Assembly (NCBI RefSeq): GCF_001750165.1
Contig: NZ_CP015411.1
Location: 2,508,001 to 2,572,000, forward strand
DNA from: Pseudoalteromonas luteoviolacea
GTDB taxonomy: Bacteria; Pseudomonadota; Gammaproteobacteria; Enterobacterales; Alteromonadaceae
Length of the DNA stretch: 64,000 bases
Direction: 5' to 3'
Shown here: piece by piece, positions 61,982-64,000 of the stretch
How the letters are laid out: the number at the start of each line of letters is the position of its first letter
Numbering within the stretch: the stretch's first letter is position 1
Program-made: the position numbers and the translations under genes
Notes under the pieces: model-generated
What the model saw: only the letters and a program-made list of their open reading frames with translations
Database searches by the model: none
Told to the model about the DNA's origin: nothing

Positions 61982-63355
61982 TTAACGTACCTTTTCAGGC
62001 AAATCGACTAAATCAGTTAAATGAGAAGTCTCACCACTGTGTGTTTTAATGCCATGCTCACCAAAATAGTCTCGCTGTGCTTGAACTAGGTGACCATTGC
62101 TAGGCGTGCTTAGCGTTGCAATATAAGTTTGTGTCGAAGCAAGTACTGGGAATGCTAAGCCAGTCTGGATAGCTTGCCCTGTAATACTTCTTAGTGCATG
62201 CGCTTCTGCTTCAAGTGTATCGATGAAATCAACACCCTTTGCGATGTCATCAAGATAATCTGCACGAATGATACAACCGGCACGCCAAGTTTGTAATGTC
62301 TTAGCAAGATCAACTTTCCACTGATGTGAACGTGATGCGCCTTTAATTAACGCAAGGCCCTGACGGTAGCAGAGCAAGCTAGCAAAATAAAATGCTGACT
62401 TAAGCTCATCCAAATCGATATCGATTTTTTGGGTTTCTTTCGCTTGATAAGTCATCTCTTTCGCTGCAAGCGTACTGATCGTATTCGTTAAGTGACGTGC
62501 TTGTACTGCAGCAACCAATGAAGGAACTGCAATCCCCAACTCTAGTGCATTTTGTGCAGTCCAAAGGCCCGTGCCTTTTGCACCTACTTTATTGTCAATT
62601 AGATCGACAAGAGGTGTTTGACTGCTGTCTTCTAGACTTAAAATATGACGTGAAATTGAAAGCAAATAGCTGTTAAGTTCACCCTCAGACCAAGATTCGA
62701 AAACTTCAGCAACTTCTTTTGGCGTGCGACCAGTACCTATACGTAATAAATGGTAAACTTCAGCAATAAGTTGCATCAATGCATACTCAATACCGTTGTG
62801 AACCATTTTCACAAAATGACCACTTGCAGATTGACCAACACGCGCAAAACATGACTCGTCGTTATAGCTTGCAGCTACTTTTTCAAACCATGGTACCAAT
62901 CGCTCCCAACCGCCTTCTGAGCCACTGGCCATCATCGCAGGTCCGTGTCTTGCACCTTCAGCACCACCTGAGATACCCATAGTGGCAAATTCAAATTTAT
63001 TTTGGTATTTAAGTTTCCGTGCAATACCATCTTTGTAGTTACTGTTTCCGCAATCAACAATGATGTCGCCTTTTGACACGCCGGCTTCAATTAGTTCATT
63101 ACAAACACTGTCTACAAGCTCGCCTGCGGGTACTAATAATAATACCGAACGAGGAGGCTCTAGCCTTTTAACCATATCACCGAGATCCGATACGATATGG
63201 AGGCGCTCTTCTACACCCAACGATTGCGCACAACTAATTAGCTCAGCACCAGCGTCTGGGTTTTTATCATAGGCGACTAATGTCATACCTTTCTCAATTA
63301 AGTTCAGTGCAAGGTTTTTGCCCATTACACCTAAACCAACTAATGCAACTTGCAT
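61982..63355 (-). CDS. gnd: 6-phosphogluconate dehydrogenase, decarboxylating
   Basis: 457 residues. NADP(+) fold GLGVMGKNLALN at the N-terminus, substrate motifs GGAEGARHGPAMMASG and SGHFVKMVHNGIEY (catalytic lysine) and the GTGLWTAQNALELG helix. Third step of the oxidative pentose phosphate branch, giving ribulose-5-phosphate, CO2 and NADPH. The cofactor loop reads YDKNPDAG instead of the usual NRS/T, so cofactor preference could differ. GAGGAGG precedes the ATG. Confidence 0.96.
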   Translation of the reverse strand: MQVALVGLGVMGKNLALNLIEKGMTLVAYDKNPDAGAELISCAQSLGVEERLHIVSDLGDMVKRLEPPRSVLLLVPAGELVDSVCNELIEAGVSKGDIIVDCGNSNYKDGIARKLKYQNKFEFATMGISGGAEGARHGPAMMASGSEGGWERLVPWFEKVAASYNDESCFARVGQSASGHFVKMVHNGIEYALMQLIAEVYHLLRIGTGRTPKEVAEVFESWSEGELNSYLLSISRHILSLEDSSQTPLVDLIDNKVGAKGTGLWTAQNALELGIAVPSLVAAVQARHLTNTISTLAAKEMTYQAKETQKIDIDLDELKSAFYFASLLCYRQGLALIKGASRSHQWKVDLAKTLQTWRAGCIIRADYLDDIAKGVDFIDTLEAEAHALRSITGQAIQTGLAFPVLASTQTYIATLSTPSNGHLVQAQRDYFGEHGIKTHSGETSHLTDLVDLPEKVR

Positions 63356-63789
63356 TAAGTTTCCTCCTCGGTAACAACCACACTTAAATTCGTCTACACG
63401 ATGTCCGGTACATTATACCTTAGCATTCAATAATATTCTGCTCGGGCCACCTCAAGAACTAAACAATTTGAAGTTTAGTACTTTTTACTCACAACGTGGT
63501 TCAACACAAGCAAAAGATTGCTTTACACACTGGTTAAACACATTGTAAGTCAGAGTGTTTAGATTAATCTTCTTTCACTCTAAGATTGACGCCCACTGAC
63601 ACCGGTGTCATAATCACGTCATACAGATCATATAATTTAATTTGTGTATGAAAAAGGGTTTAAGGGCAAAACTTTACATAAAAGCGTAATTATCTGAGAA
63701 TATTTGCTCAATTGCGCTTTTTAAGACCAATAATTAATCACTTTTTCTTAAAGAAAGATGTTAGCAAGAACAGTCCACAGGAGAATCTG
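63356..63789. other. Regulatory interval between gnd and pyruvate kinase
   Basis: About 430 bases serving divergent gnd and pyruvate kinase promoters, with no gene. It contains the palindrome at 63597-63610 and no HexR-like TGTAAT-N3-ATTACA site. Confidence 0.6.
63597..63610. promoter_or_regulatory. LacI/GntR-type palindromic operator candidate
   Basis: TGACACCGGTGTCA is a perfect 14-base palindrome with the CCGG centre typical of LacI-family sugar-catabolism repressors, about 180 bases before the pyruvate kinase ATG and 240 before gnd. Confidence 0.5.
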
Positions 63790-64000
63790 ATGCTAAGACG
63801 CACGAAAATAGTTGCCACATTGGGACCAGCTACAGATAGAGATAATAATTTAGAAAAAATCATTCGCGCAGGTGCTAATGTAGTACGACTAAACTTTTCC
63901 CATGGTGTAGCGCAAGATCACAAAAACAGAGCAGACGCTGTTCGAGAAATCGCTAAAAGACTAGACACTCACGTTTCAATCCTTGCGGATCTGCAAGGCC
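63790..64000 (+). CDS. pykA: Pyruvate kinase, N-terminal part (cut by window end)
   Basis: The first 70 codons are visible: MLRRTKIVATLGPATDRD, then NVVRLNFSHG (the substrate-binding NFSHG motif) and ILADLQG at the edge. It forms pyruvate and ATP from phosphoenolpyruvate. AGGAGA stands before the ATG. The TKIVATLGP opening is common to all forms; type II (PykA) is inferred from its closeness to gnd and from the LRRTKIVATLGPATD opening. Confidence 0.92.
   Translation, partial: MLRRTKIVATLGPATDRDNNLEKIIRAGANVVRLNFSHGVAQDHKNRADAVREIAKRLDTHVSILADLQG

Overview
The window reads as chromosomal DNA of a marine gammaproteobacterium of the Alteromonadales, most likely Pseudoalteromonas or a close relative. 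This is inferred from AT-rich base use and from the mix of a class Ia ribonucleotide reductase beta subunit with YfaE ferredoxin, ferrochelatase, SppA/AnsA adjacency, FadH, YaeQ, an Aer-type chemoreceptor, several c-di-GMP enzymes and L-amino-acid-oxidase-like flavoproteins. No rRNA, tRNA, CRISPR array or intact insertion sequence was seen.

1-9.7 kb: an ECF sigma factor with a coupled membrane protein and a divergent pair of small membrane proteins, the two transcription units sharing near-identical promoter elements; a hybrid histidine kinase; a DinB-like protein; a large cPLA2/patatin-like phospholipase; two paralogous histidine-rich metal-binding proteins, one without and one with a signal peptide; a divergent MsrA. 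9.8-21 kb: YddG-like exporter, solitary tyrosine recombinase, Aer-like receptor, HemH, GGDEF-EAL protein, YfcC-type carrier, dCACHE-GGDEF protein. 21-29.5 kb: small lipoproteins, nrdB-yfaE without an adjacent nrdA, yaeQ, and a TonB-dependent receptor with very His-rich segments behind two Zur-box-like palindromes, suggesting a zinc uptake receptor.

29.6-35.4 kb: a tight five-gene operon (rimK, an AstE/AspA-like deacylase, a DTGA-motif protease, DUF1003, MscS) divergent from a LysR regulator, then an AblB-like acetyltransferase and a Pmp3/YqaE peptide. 35.8-52 kb is the accessory part: a GIY-YIG-like protein; a four-gene operon with two FAD oxidases (SolA-like and L-amino-acid-oxidase-like), a lipoprotein and a small protein; a secreted protein with three Ig-like repeats; an IaaM-like amine oxidase fused to a LamG domain; a DUF4231 protein; an unlisted 57-codon gene for a double-glycine-leader peptide that looks like a RiPP or bacteriocin precursor; small secreted proteins, lipoproteins and an HNH endonuclease, separated by long AT-rich gaps.

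52-64 kb returns to conserved genes: a Crp-type regulator divergent from an SDR-DUF2141-VTT operon, upp, a YdjA-type nitroreductase, an HvfX/DoxX-type membrane protein, fadH, sppA, ansA, gnd, and the first 70 codons of pyruvate kinase cut by the window edge. The best candidates for undescribed biology are the GG-leader peptide, the ECF sigma regulon with its matching divergent promoters, the paired His-rich repeat proteins and the amine-oxidase cluster.
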